Shown here piece by piece: positions 1-6,065 of a stretch of 6,065 nt of DNA (its first letter is position 1; each line of letters opens with the position of its first letter). The DNA lies in contig JAUVDD010000108.1 in assembly GCA_030595525.1 (NCBI GenBank), positions 1-6,065 on the forward strand, in the 5' to 3' direction. Below the pieces are notes generated by a model. It was not told the origin of the DNA. It searched no databases and worked only from the letters and a program-made list of their open reading frames with translations. The DNA comes from Puniceicoccales bacterium (GTDB lineage: Bacteria; Verrucomicrobiota; Verrucomicrobiia; Opitutales; Oceanipulchritudinaceae). A program made the position numbers and the translations under genes.

Positions 1-450
1 CATGATCAATAGGAGGATCAGATACAGCCTGAGGCGCTCAACCCCACTTTGAATGGCGTAAAATCCAGCCGCCATTCCAACGACCCCCGCCATGACAAAG
101 AATGGAAGTGAAATTCCATTGAGTCCGAGATGCAGTTGGATGCCAAGGCGCTCAAGTAATCCCAGATCGGCAGTCACTTCAAAAGCGTACCCACCGAAGG
201 GAAATGCGCAGATGTAAACCGCTGCCAGCCACAAGCTGATCAAGCCGGGGATAAGAAATCCTACTGCTGCCGCTCCTTTGACGAATTTCTCCGGAAGCTT
301 ACCGGATGTAGCCAGAGCTAAAGCCATAATCAGAGGCGCTGCAATCGAAAGGAAGAGAAGCAGTGCGTTCATGATCGGGTTATTTTGTCCAACCGTGGTA
401 AGGGCTTCACTGAGGCCCCCGAGAATTGCTATTGGAAATTGCGTACTCAT
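1..450 (-). CDS. nuoM: NADH-quinone oxidoreductase subunit M, N-terminal part (3' end beyond window)
   Basis: Antiporter-like proton-pumping subunit of the complex I membrane arm. The frame is open for 150 codons from the ATG at 448-450 to the window edge, so only the N-terminal third or less is present. I translated it directly: it starts MSTQFPIAIL, has hydrophobic segments at about residues 28-48, 57-79 and 112-132, and contains LERLGIQLHLGLNGISLPFF at about 109-128. That segment corresponds to the RFGISIHLAIDGLSL stretch of E. coli NuoM (recalled from memory), which separates M from the related L and N subunits. The catalytic Glu and Lys lie beyond the edge. The ATG overlaps the nuoL stop in an ATGA junction, with a minimal GGA 8 bases upstream. 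The conserved family N-terminus seems to align from Met27 (codon at 370-372), so the true start may be there; neither start has a strong ribosome binding site. Identity is well supported by motif and by position after nuoL. Confidence 0.93.
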   Translation of the reverse strand, partial: MSTQFPIAILGGLSEALTTVGQNNPIMNALLLFLSIAAPLIMALALATSGKLPEKFVKGAAAVGFLIPGLISLWLAAVYICAFPFGGYAFEVTADLGLLERLGIQLHLGLNGISLPFFVMAGVVGMAAGFYAIQSGVERLRLYLILLLIM

Positions 451-2351
451 CGAATTATTCCATCAAGAAATCCACCGGCGTAGGCACCAAACAGGACCAG
501 ACCAGCGAAGAACCACCACACATAGGTTGCAACGCTTCCTGTATGCATGCGCCTCGCGGCGATGCCCAGCAAGCCAGCGACAGCAGCAGCTCCCCGGACC
601 ATTACTCCGGATATTAACAGTGTATCGAGGAAATCCACTATGGCGGCCAGTCGGTCCTGAACCTTTTTCACATAGTAACCGTATACCTCGTCGAAATAGA
701 AACGGGATTTGGAAATCGCATAAACCAGTGGCAGGGTTGTCTCCAGCTTGTCGGTTTTCGAGCCCACACCATAGATGATGAGAGCCAATACCAATCCAAG
801 AAGTGAAGCGACGGCAGATATGCCTATCATCAACGTGTGATCTGTTCCATGCGGCTGTGGCACCCAATTGGCCATGACTTCACGGATGGCATACGGATAC
901 AATGCCATGTAGCCACCACCGATCGAAAAGACTGCCAGTACAACCAGTGGCAGGACAATCGTCCAAGATGATTCCTTGGCATGTTCGGCAGCTTCACTGT
1001 TGGGTTTTCCAAGGAAGGTAATGACGAACAAGCGCCCCATGTAGAGAGCCGTCAATAAAGCGGTTCCGGCCAAAATTATGAAGGCTGGCGTATTGGTTGC
1101 CTTGGCCACATAAAGAATCGCATCCTTACTGAAGAAGCCGGCAGAGATAAAAGGTATGCCGGCGATTGCAATTACACCCAGACCAAAAGTTACGCCGGTA
1201 AAGGGCATTTTCTTCAGCAGGCCACCCATTTTGAAAATATCCTGTTCGTGATGGCAGGCATGGATCACCGAACCGGATCCAAGGAAGAGCAGTGCTTTAA
1301 AGAAAGCGTGGGTGGTCAAATGGAACATCGATGCACCGATTCCGTAATACAAAGCGGTATGCCCATCTCCGTGATGAAGACCGTATAACGAACCCAGTCC
1401 AAAACCGGCTACCATGTAGCCAAGCTGGGAAAGGGTTGAGTAGGCGAGGATCTTCTTGATGTCCCTCTGTCCAAATGCCCAAATTGCTGCACAGACTGCG
1501 GTGACAACACCCACCCATGCGACGACATGAAGAGCTTGCTCAGTGAAGAGGAAGAAACTTCTTCCAAGGAAATATACACCGGCCGCGACCATTGTTGCTG
1601 CGTGGATCAAGGCGGAAACCGGGGTCGGGCCTGCCATGGCGTCCGGCAGCCACACGTGCAAAGGCATTTGCGCGGATTTGCCAAGCACACCACAGAAGAG
1701 CAACAAGCCAATCATCGTGGTTACCGATTCCGGATTTGCTTCCACCACTTCACGCAGCTCGGTGAGATTAACGGTACCGAATGTCCAGTAAGTGATAATG
1801 ATTCCGACCAGAAATCCAAAGTCCCCCACCCGATTAACGATGAAAGCCTTCTTGGAAGCCTGGGCTGCTACGTCCGAAGTCAGGTAGTGGCCAATCAGCA
1901 TGTAGGAGCTGAATCCAACCAGTTCCCAGAAAATGAACATCATGAAGAGATTGTCCGCGAGGACGATGCCCAGCATCGAGAACATAAAGATCGACATGCC
2001 GCCGAAGAAACGGCCGCGCGCATCGTCATCATGCATGTATCCAACACTGAACAGATGGATCCAGAATCCGACAAAGGCCACGATGAACAACATCAAAGCG
2101 CTCAATTCGTTCAGCAGGAATCCCACATTCAAATGCAGGTTCCCCAATGCCATCCATTCGGTGGTTATCTCGAAGGATGTTCCATCCCATTTGCCAAAGA
2201 AGAGCCACAGGCTGCATAGGAGGATTATTCCCGCTGCACCCAGTGACAGAGTCATGGCCAGGACAGCCCGCTGCCGGGCAAACATCCAAATCAGTCCGGC
2301 TGACACCAGAGGTGCCAGCAAGATCATACAAAGTACGGTTCCCAAATCCAT
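447..2351 (-). CDS. nuoL: NADH-quinone oxidoreductase subunit L
   Basis: Distal antiporter-like subunit of the complex I membrane arm, an integral inner-membrane protein that pumps protons. At 634 residues it is slightly longer than E. coli NuoL (613). Visible motifs are the Glu of the FWELVGFSSY segment (Glu143), Lys225 in GKSAQMPLHVWLPDAM followed by GPTPVSALIHAATMV (His250), HLTTHAFFKALLFLGSGSVIH with His348 and Lys352, and Lys409 in GFFSKDAI. These match the proton-channel residues known in the family (E. coli Glu144, Lys229, Lys342, Lys399). The C-terminal part (about 530-634) includes the expected stretch FYFDEVYGYYVKKVQDRL, the lateral helix region and a last membrane span, which distinguishes NuoL from NuoM and NuoN. 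The ATG shares one base with the nuoK stop (TGATG) and has no clear Shine-Dalgarno, pointing to translational coupling. The stop overlaps the nuoM ATG. Mrp-type antiporter subunits are related, but the neighbours settle the identity. Confidence 0.98.
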   Translation of the reverse strand: MDLGTVLCMILLAPLVSAGLIWMFARQRAVLAMTLSLGAAGIILLCSLWLFFGKWDGTSFEITTEWMALGNLHLNVGFLLNELSALMLFIVAFVGFWIHLFSVGYMHDDDARGRFFGGMSIFMFSMLGIVLADNLFMMFIFWELVGFSSYMLIGHYLTSDVAAQASKKAFIVNRVGDFGFLVGIIITYWTFGTVNLTELREVVEANPESVTTMIGLLLFCGVLGKSAQMPLHVWLPDAMAGPTPVSALIHAATMVAAGVYFLGRSFFLFTEQALHVVAWVGVVTAVCAAIWAFGQRDIKKILAYSTLSQLGYMVAGFGLGSLYGLHHGDGHTALYYGIGASMFHLTTHAFFKALLFLGSGSVIHACHHEQDIFKMGGLLKKMPFTGVTFGLGVIAIAGIPFISAGFFSKDAILYVAKATNTPAFIILAGTALLTALYMGRLFVITFLGKPNSEAAEHAKESSWTIVLPLVVLAVFSIGGGYMALYPYAIREVMANWVPQPHGTDHTLMIGISAVASLLGLVLALIIYGVGSKTDKLETTLPLVYAISKSRFYFDEVYGYYVKKVQDRLAAIVDFLDTLLISGVMVRGAAAVAGLLGIAARRMHTGSVATYVWWFFAGLVLFGAYAGGFLDGIIR

Positions 2352-2671
2352 CAGTGCTTCAGTTCGTTGATTTCACTCAGTTCAACCGTTTGGTTGCGTC
2401 GCCAGAGTGCGACGATGATTGCCAGACCAACTGCGACTTCACAGGCCGCAATGGCAATTATGAACATGACAAGAAGGTTCCCTTCCATCAGGGGATGTCC
2501 CGGAGTGGAATGGTACCTGGAAAAAGCGATCAGGGCGAGGATCGATGCGCTCAACATCAGCTCCAGGCACATGAAGACGACCAGGGTGTTCTTCCGTAGC
2601 AATACACCAAAAAAGCCGATTGCAAAAAGAAGGACCGAGACAAACAAATAGTGTTCTAATCCAATAGTCAT
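2351..2671 (-). CDS. nuoK: NADH-quinone oxidoreductase subunit K
   Basis: Small three-helix membrane subunit linking the quinone module to the antiporter-like subunits of complex I; homologous to MrpC and mitochondrial ND4L. It has 106 residues, close to the usual 100. Membrane spans fall at about residues 7-25, 29-50 and 64-89. Both conserved buried glutamates are present: Glu37 in [12 protein letters not shown] and Glu78 in [15 protein letters not shown], corresponding to E. coli Glu36 and Glu72, which are needed for coupled proton transfer. The segment MEGNLLVMF before the third helix is typical of longer NuoK forms. The ATG overlaps the nuoJ stop (ATGA) and is preceded by the strongest ribosome binding site in the window, inside the nuoJ end. 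The TGA shares a base with the nuoL ATG. No anomalies seen. Confidence 0.98.
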   Translation of the reverse strand: MTIGLEHYLFVSVLLFAIGFFGVLLRKNTLVVFMCLELMLSASILALIAFSRYHSTPGHPLMEGNLLVMFIIAIAACEVAVGLAIIVALWRRNQTVELSEINELKH

Positions 2672-3183
2672 TTTTCACCTCCCGTAGTTTCCGGCTCATG
2701 CTTGCGACTGACCACGATCACGCCGACCATGGCAATCAAGAGCATGAATCCAGTCATCTGGAACGGTAATAAGTATTTGGTAAACAGCTCTACCCCGAAT
2801 GTCCGGGAAAGGGCAGCTGGGGCAGCTGCGGAAATTTCCGGATAGGGACCGGAACCGCAGCCGAAAACAAGATAGTAACCACCAACGGCCAACAGGGCCA
2901 GGGCGGCGAAACTTGCCAGGAACCGGACCAGCTTCGGTGGTGGAGACTGGTTGGCGTCCATTAGCATGATGATGAACAGGAACAACACTACGATTGCTCC
3001 GGCGTAGACCATCACTTGCAAGACTGCCAGAAAGTACGTCTCCAGCAAAACAAAGAGCGCAGCCAGTCCGACAAAAGAGACCAGCATATTCATTGCCGCG
3101 TTAACTGGCTTACGACTGAGAGGCACACACAGTGCTGTCAAAATCGTAAGGACGGCAAATATGAGAAAGAAAATTTCCTTCAT
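2668..3183 (-). CDS. nuoJ: NADH-quinone oxidoreductase subunit J
   Basis: Five-helix membrane subunit of complex I (mitochondrial ND6 counterpart), packed beside NuoK and NuoA. It has 171 residues against 184 in E. coli. The diagnostic motif [19 protein letters not shown] covers residues 58-75, with Tyr60 and Gly62 in the third helix; this is the helix whose pi-bulge changes during turnover in structurally studied complexes. Other spans are about 2-21, 28-50, 86-107 and 139-159. The last span reads [21 protein letters not shown], with Gln142 where I recall Glu in many homologues. The ATG at 3181-3183 lies 21 bases past the nuoI stop and lacks an evident Shine-Dalgarno; a six-codon reading frame (3180-3200) ends on it. 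The C-terminal codons contain the nuoK ribosome binding site. Confidence 0.97.
   Translation of the reverse strand: MKEIFFLIFAVLTILTALCVPLSRKPVNAAMNMLVSFVGLAALFVLLETYFLAVLQVMVYAGAIVVLFLFIIMLMDANQSPPPKLVRFLASFAALALLAVGGYYLVFGCGSGPYPEISAAAPAALSRTFGVELFTKYLLPFQMTGFMLLIAMVGVIVVSRKHEPETTGGEK
2676..2683 (-). promoter_or_regulatory. Strong ribosome binding site for nuoK
   Basis: Read on the minus strand this is GGGAGGTG, a near-perfect anti-16S match, with six bases (TGAAAA) between GGAGG and the nuoK ATG. It lies within the last codons of nuoJ, so nuoK can be initiated independently as well as by coupling through the ATGA overlap. It is the best Shine-Dalgarno in the window and shows that the host uses the conventional mechanism. 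Confidence 0.85.
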
Positions 3184-3204
3184 GATTCGTTCACATTCAT
3201 GGGG

Positions 3205-3744
3205 TTAGTGTGCGTTGCCGGCCTTTTCTGCGTCCTGTTTCTTATCCCATTTAAAATGGTTATCAGGCAGGGTGCCACCGAGTTCATACAGCTTCTTCTT
3301 CTTAAAAATGAGCTCCTCTCGCGAAAGCCCGTTCAAGGAAAACATATTCTGAAGCCAAATCGCCTCTTCCGGGCAGACTTCCTGACAATAGCCGCAGTAA
3401 ATGCAACGCAGCATGTTAATCTCAAATTCCTGCGGTGCCTTTTCGACGTGTGCATCTTCACTTGATTCGTCGATGCCACCTGGGGTAATACGAATCGCCT
3501 TGGGCGGGCAAACAAACTCGCACAACTGGCAGCTAACACACTTTTCTCGTCCGTTGGAGTCCTTGACCAAGGTAGGTACTCCTCGATAGCCAACCGGGAT
3601 GTCCGGCCGCTCCTCGGGATATTCCAGCGTTACAGCCGGCTTGAGCATGTTCTTCATGGTGATGCCCAATCCGCTTATAATCTGCGGGAGATAGGTCCTT
3701 TCGGCCAGACTCAGGGGCTTTCGCTCAACTACTTTGATAGCCAT
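3205..3744 (-). CDS. nuoI: NADH-quinone oxidoreductase subunit I (two [4Fe-4S] ferredoxin-type protein)
   Basis: Peripheral-arm subunit carrying clusters N6a and N6b, which pass electrons from NuoG toward N2 near the quinone site. The product is 179 residues from the ATG at 3742-3744, starting MAIKVVERKP. Two full ferredoxin motifs are present: Cys69, Cys72, Cys75 and Cys79-Pro (CVSCQLCEFVCP), then Cys114, Cys117, Cys120 and Cys124-Pro (CIYCGYCQEVCP). Preceding them is the family segment LEYPEERPDIPVGYRGVPTL at about residues 40-59. The hydrophilic C-terminal tail, rich in Lys and Asp, is typical. An upstream in-frame ATG at 3829-3831 would add 29 residues reading through the nuoH 3' end; I reject it because the family start matches MAIKVVERKP. 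The ATG is 2 bases after the nuoH TAA and has no visible Shine-Dalgarno, so translation is probably coupled to nuoH. Confidence 0.98.
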   Translation of the reverse strand: MAIKVVERKPLSLAERTYLPQIISGLGITMKNMLKPAVTLEYPEERPDIPVGYRGVPTLVKDSNGREKCVSCQLCEFVCPPKAIRITPGGIDESSEDAHVEKAPQEFEINMLRCIYCGYCQEVCPEEAIWLQNMFSLNGLSREELIFKKKKLYELGGTLPDNHFKWDKKQDAEKAGNAH

Positions 3745-3746
3745 GA

Positions 3747-4838
3747 TTAATTCTGAATTTGTGCGATTAACGCGATGATGATCGCATAGGCGACCAGGTT
3801 GGCGATGGCCAGGGGCAGCAGTCGCTCCCAACCAAGTTTCATTACCTGGTCATAACGGAAACGCGGCAATGTCCAGCGAATCCACATGAAGAAGAAAACC
3901 AGTCCCAATACCTTGAAAAAGAATATCAGCACCGAAAGAACGGATCCAATCCAACCCTCCGGCAGGGCATCTGTGAAGAACGGTGGATACCAGCCACCGA
4001 GGAAAAGAAGCGTGAACACACCCGATCCAATGATGATGTGTGCATATTCACCCACAAAGAACAGCCCGAACTTGAAAGCTCCGTATTCCGTGTTGAATCC
4101 GGCAACAAGATCAGTTTCCGATTCAGCCATGTCGAATGGAAGACGGTTGGTCTCTGCAAACAATGCTACAAGAAAGATAAATGCGGAAAGTGGCTGGTAA
4201 ATAATCGTCCACTTGAACATGTGCGCCGACTGACCCTGGACGATGTCGAAAAGATTCAGCGATCCGCCAAACCACATTAAAACCGGAAGCAGCGCCATGC
4301 CCATGGCCAGTTCGTAGGAAATCATTTGGGCAGAGGCCCGGATTCCACCAAGGAATGGAAACTTCGAATTTGAGGCCCATCCACCAAGGACGATGCCATA
4401 AACTCCCAGTGAGGATACCGCCAGAATGAAGAGGATCCCGATATCCAGATTGGCGAGTACCAACGGAGCAGCTTCACCGGCTTCATTGGTGTAAACACCA
4501 AACGGCATCACGGTCATGGTAGTCATGGCCGGTATGAATGCCACCATCGGTGCCAGCAGGAAGTAAAAGGTGTTAACGTGCTTTGGGAACGGCTCTTCCT
4601 TGAAAACGAATTTCAAGCCGTCAGCCACTGGCTGGAATATCCCGATACGGGTCAGGATCCGACCAATGATTGGCAATCCGCCAAAAATTGGGATCTGTGT
4701 ACGATTCGGACCAGGTCTCCATTGGATGGCTGCCGCCACCTTGCGTTCCAAGAGGACCGCATAGGCGGAACATCCCATGACGACGGCGATCATGAGGAGA
4801 GCCTTCGTTACCAGCCAGATGAAATGTGTCAGTTCCAT
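3747..4838 (-). CDS. nuoH: NADH-quinone oxidoreductase subunit H
   Basis: Heel subunit of the complex I membrane arm (mitochondrial ND1 counterpart); it forms much of the quinone-binding chamber and contacts the peripheral arm. The product has 363 residues, longer than E. coli NuoH (325). Family signatures in order: LLERKVAAAIQWRPGPNR (29-46), FQPVADGLKFVFKEE (68-82), GGWASNSKFPFLGGIRASAQ (152-171) followed by Glu176 in YELAMG, AETNRLPFDMAESETDLVAG (228-247) with acidic residues at 229, 236, 239, 241 and 243, NTEYGAFKFGLFFVGEYAH (249-267), and RWTLPRFRYDQVMKLGWERLLP (321-342). About eight hydrophobic spans are visible. Between GPNR and FQPVADG there are 21 residues, where I recall about seven in E. 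coli-like and Thermus-like proteins, so there seems to be a loop insertion. It starts 7 bases after the nuoG stop, with GGAGG 12 bases upstream of the ATG, and ends 2 bases before nuoI. Confidence 0.98.
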   Translation of the reverse strand: MELTHFIWLVTKALLMIAVVMGCSAYAVLLERKVAAAIQWRPGPNRTQIPIFGGLPIIGRILTRIGIFQPVADGLKFVFKEEPFPKHVNTFYFLLAPMVAFIPAMTTMTVMPFGVYTNEAGEAAPLVLANLDIGILFILAVSSLGVYGIVLGGWASNSKFPFLGGIRASAQMISYELAMGMALLPVLMWFGGSLNLFDIVQGQSAHMFKWTIIYQPLSAFIFLVALFAETNRLPFDMAESETDLVAGFNTEYGAFKFGLFFVGEYAHIIIGSGVFTLLFLGGWYPPFFTDALPEGWIGSVLSVLIFFFKVLGLVFFFMWIRWTLPRFRYDQVMKLGWERLLPLAIANLVAYAIIIALIAQIQN

Positions 4839-4845
4839 TGTGTGC

Positions 4846-6065
4846 TTAAGCCTCCGCTATTACTGCTTTGGGTTCAAAGTTAAGTCCCTTCGTTTCAACA
4901 AAGGGGATTTTGGATAACCGTTCATCGGAGACAACGGTTCCAGTGGATGGAATGCTGTCGAACTCCATGCCGGCAAACTCCGTAATGGATTTTTGCATCT
5001 CCTCCCAAATTGCTGTTGGTGATGGCAACATCACTGAATTCGGATTAAGGGCCTGCAACAATCGGGTGAAAGTACTGAGGCCGTGCAGGGTTCCTGCCGG
5101 GCCGGGAATTGCCTGGGAAAATTTCTGTACCCGAAACTGCTGATTTACGAATGTGCCCGATTTCTCGAAGACGGTTAACAGCGGCAACTCCACATCAGCG
5201 TGTTGTGAACACTCTGAATGATGTGTTCCAATAAAGACCACATTTATCTTCTTAAGGACCTCGAGCGGCAATCCGGCCTCTACAAGATCCTCTCCAACGG
5301 CGAGGATTGTCTTTATGGAACCTTCATTAACGAGTCCCTCCAGTTCCGACAGGGAATCTTCCGGCAGGGTATCAATGAGGCCTGTCAGCAAGGCACCGCG
5401 GACGTTTGGATTGCGATCGGCTGAAAGGAGTTTTCCATCACCCTCACCGTACCGGCCAACCAGATAAGTTGGAACAGTCCGGCTCAATTCTCCACGAATT
5501 TTCGAGAGAAGGAATTGTTCTTCCACACTCAGGCGTCCACTTGCCACGATCGCCACTCCACCTTCTTCAAGTAAACGTCCGGCAGCAACGGATACGGCTT
5601 CCTCAGCCTTAACCGGTCTGCCCTCGATGGCGTAATTGTCTAAGCGGTCATCCGAATCCACAGCCTTGTAGAGAACACGGCCACTGTCGGGCATCCAAGT
5701 GTCGTTGACTTTGTCATTCCGACGAGGAGTGATCCGATAAACCGTACCTTCACGACTGCCCACAACCGTGTTGCAACCTACGCTGGACTCAGTGTCGATC
5801 GACTCGGTTTCCTTTAAAAACCAAACCCGCATCCTGAATCTGAAGTCCGTCGAGGTCAGGGCTCCAACCGGGCAAATGTCCACTGTGTTCAGTGAGTAAT
5901 TGTTTTCCAGTTGTGTTCCCGGGAAGGTGGTCAAAGTCGAGTATGAACCACGATCGATAAATCCAAGCACCGGATCTTCGGCGATTTCCTGGCAGAAACG
6001 AACACATCTCGAACAGAGAATACAGCGCTCGTCGTCCAGCATAATCCGCGGGCCGATTCGAGTCC
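4846..6065 (-). CDS. nuoG: NADH-quinone oxidoreductase subunit G, C-terminal part (5' end beyond window)
   Basis: Largest iron-sulfur subunit of the complex I peripheral arm. The frame stays open to the window edge (405 codons plus a partial one). The Met codon at 6040-6042 is internal, because family sequence (TRIGPRI) continues upstream of it. Numbering from that Met, Cys7, Cys10 and Cys13 (CILCSRC) with Cys57 in DICPVGALTSTDF match the N4 cluster ligands. The N-terminal [2Fe-2S] domain and N5 ligands must lie upstream. A molybdopterin-oxidoreductase-like domain follows, with TESSVGCNTVV (84-94), NDKVNDTWMPDSGR (109-122), HADVELPLLTVFEKSGTFVN (281-300) and QFRVQKFSQAIPGPAG (302-317). The Cys residues that hold the extra N7 cluster in E. 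coli and Thermus are absent apart from Cys90, as in mitochondrial homologues. The part after the cluster domains is about 280 residues, which is short for the family. The stop is 7 bases before nuoH. Confidence 0.96.
   Translation of the reverse strand, partial: TRIGPRIMLDDERCILCSRCVRFCQEIAEDPVLGFIDRGSYSTLTTFPGTQLENNYSLNTVDICPVGALTSTDFRFRMRVWFLKETESIDTESSVGCNTVVGSREGTVYRITPRRNDKVNDTWMPDSGRVLYKAVDSDDRLDNYAIEGRPVKAEEAVSVAAGRLLEEGGVAIVASGRLSVEEQFLLSKIRGELSRTVPTYLVGRYGEGDGKLLSADRNPNVRGALLTGLIDTLPEDSLSELEGLVNEGSIKTILAVGEDLVEAGLPLEVLKKINVVFIGTHHSECSQHADVELPLLTVFEKSGTFVNQQFRVQKFSQAIPGPAGTLHGLSTFTRLLQALNPNSVMLPSPTAIWEEMQKSITEFAGMEFDSIPSTGTVVSDERLSKIPFVETKGLNFEPKAVIAEA
4851..4855 (-). promoter_or_regulatory. 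Probable ribosome binding site for nuoH
   Basis: GGAGG on the minus strand, within the final codons of nuoG (Ala-Glu-Ala), followed by 12 bases including the nuoG TAA and then the nuoH ATG. The spacing is longer than the usual 5-9 bases, so initiation may also depend on ribosomes finishing nuoG. Confidence 0.6.

Noticed and set aside
278..778. Plus-strand open frame (166 codons) across the nuoL/nuoM junction
   Set aside because: It is antisense to two strongly supported genes, rich in Arg and Pro, without a domain or a convincing ribosome binding site.
1527..2219. Long plus-strand open frame (230 codons) antisense to nuoL
   Set aside because: The translation is low-hydrophobicity and rich in His, Gln and Glu with no recognisable domain, as expected from the complement of a membrane-protein gene. 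It lies fully inside a well-supported nuoL.
447..2351. Possibility that the antiporter-like genes belong to an Mrp antiporter or a membrane-bound hydrogenase
   Set aside because: The presence of NuoG, NuoH, NuoI, NuoJ and NuoK in canonical order, and the NuoL-type C-terminal region, identify complex I.
2811..2829. Small direct repeat with CAGCTG palindromes
   Set aside because: It encodes an Ala/Pro-rich loop (AAAPAA) of NuoJ, is only two short units, and is explained by repeated Ala codons.
3016..3465. Plus-strand open frame (149 codons) opposite the nuoI/nuoJ junction
   Set aside because: It has a short hydrophobic stretch but no family resemblance, and it mirrors conserved codons of nuoJ and nuoI.
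3745..3831. Upstream in-frame ATG giving a 208-residue NuoI
   Set aside because: The extra 29 residues are the out-of-frame reading of the nuoH 3' end and are not NuoI-like; the ATG at 3742-3744 fits the family.
6040..6042. Met codon as the nuoG start
   Set aside because: Family sequence (RIGPRIMLDDERC) runs upstream through it to the window edge with no stop, so it is internal and the gene is cut by the window.

Overview
The window is one uninterrupted stretch of a bacterial respiratory complex I (NADH:quinone oxidoreductase, NDH-1) operon. All seven genes lie on the minus strand, so transcription runs from high to low coordinates: nuoG (5' end outside the window), nuoH, nuoI, nuoJ, nuoK, nuoL and nuoM (3' end outside the window). 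This is the usual bacterial nuo order. By analogy nuoF and earlier genes should lie above position 6065, and the rest of nuoM followed by nuoN below position 1.

Genes are packed tightly. The nuoJ/nuoK, nuoK/nuoL and nuoL/nuoM pairs overlap by 1-4 bases. The nuoG/nuoH, nuoH/nuoI and nuoI/nuoJ gaps are 7, 2 and 21 bases. No gene-free stretch exceeds 21 bases, and I see no internal promoter, terminator, RNA gene, mobile element, CRISPR array or notable repeat.

The products cover the end of the peripheral arm (NuoG, NuoI) and most of the membrane arm (NuoH, J, K, L and the start of NuoM). NuoG and NuoI carry iron-sulfur clusters that pass electrons toward the quinone site at the NuoH interface. 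NuoH, J and K form the link into the antiporter-like subunits NuoL and NuoM, which pump protons. The key cluster ligands and the membrane glutamates and lysines I looked for in NuoG, I, H, K and L are present, so the complex looks functional.

The source is probably an aerobically respiring Gram-negative-type bacterium with roughly balanced base composition. The NuoI, NuoH and NuoG variants remind me of Verrucomicrobiota and related PVC lineages, but that is a weak impression from memory, not a demonstrated placement. The window is essentially ordinary core metabolism. The points worth a second look are a NuoG without the N7 cluster ligands and with a short C-terminal part, an apparent insertion of about 14 residues in the first NuoH loop near the quinone site, an N-terminal extension or start-site ambiguity in NuoM, and coupled gene junctions. 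I found no evidence of a previously undescribed system.
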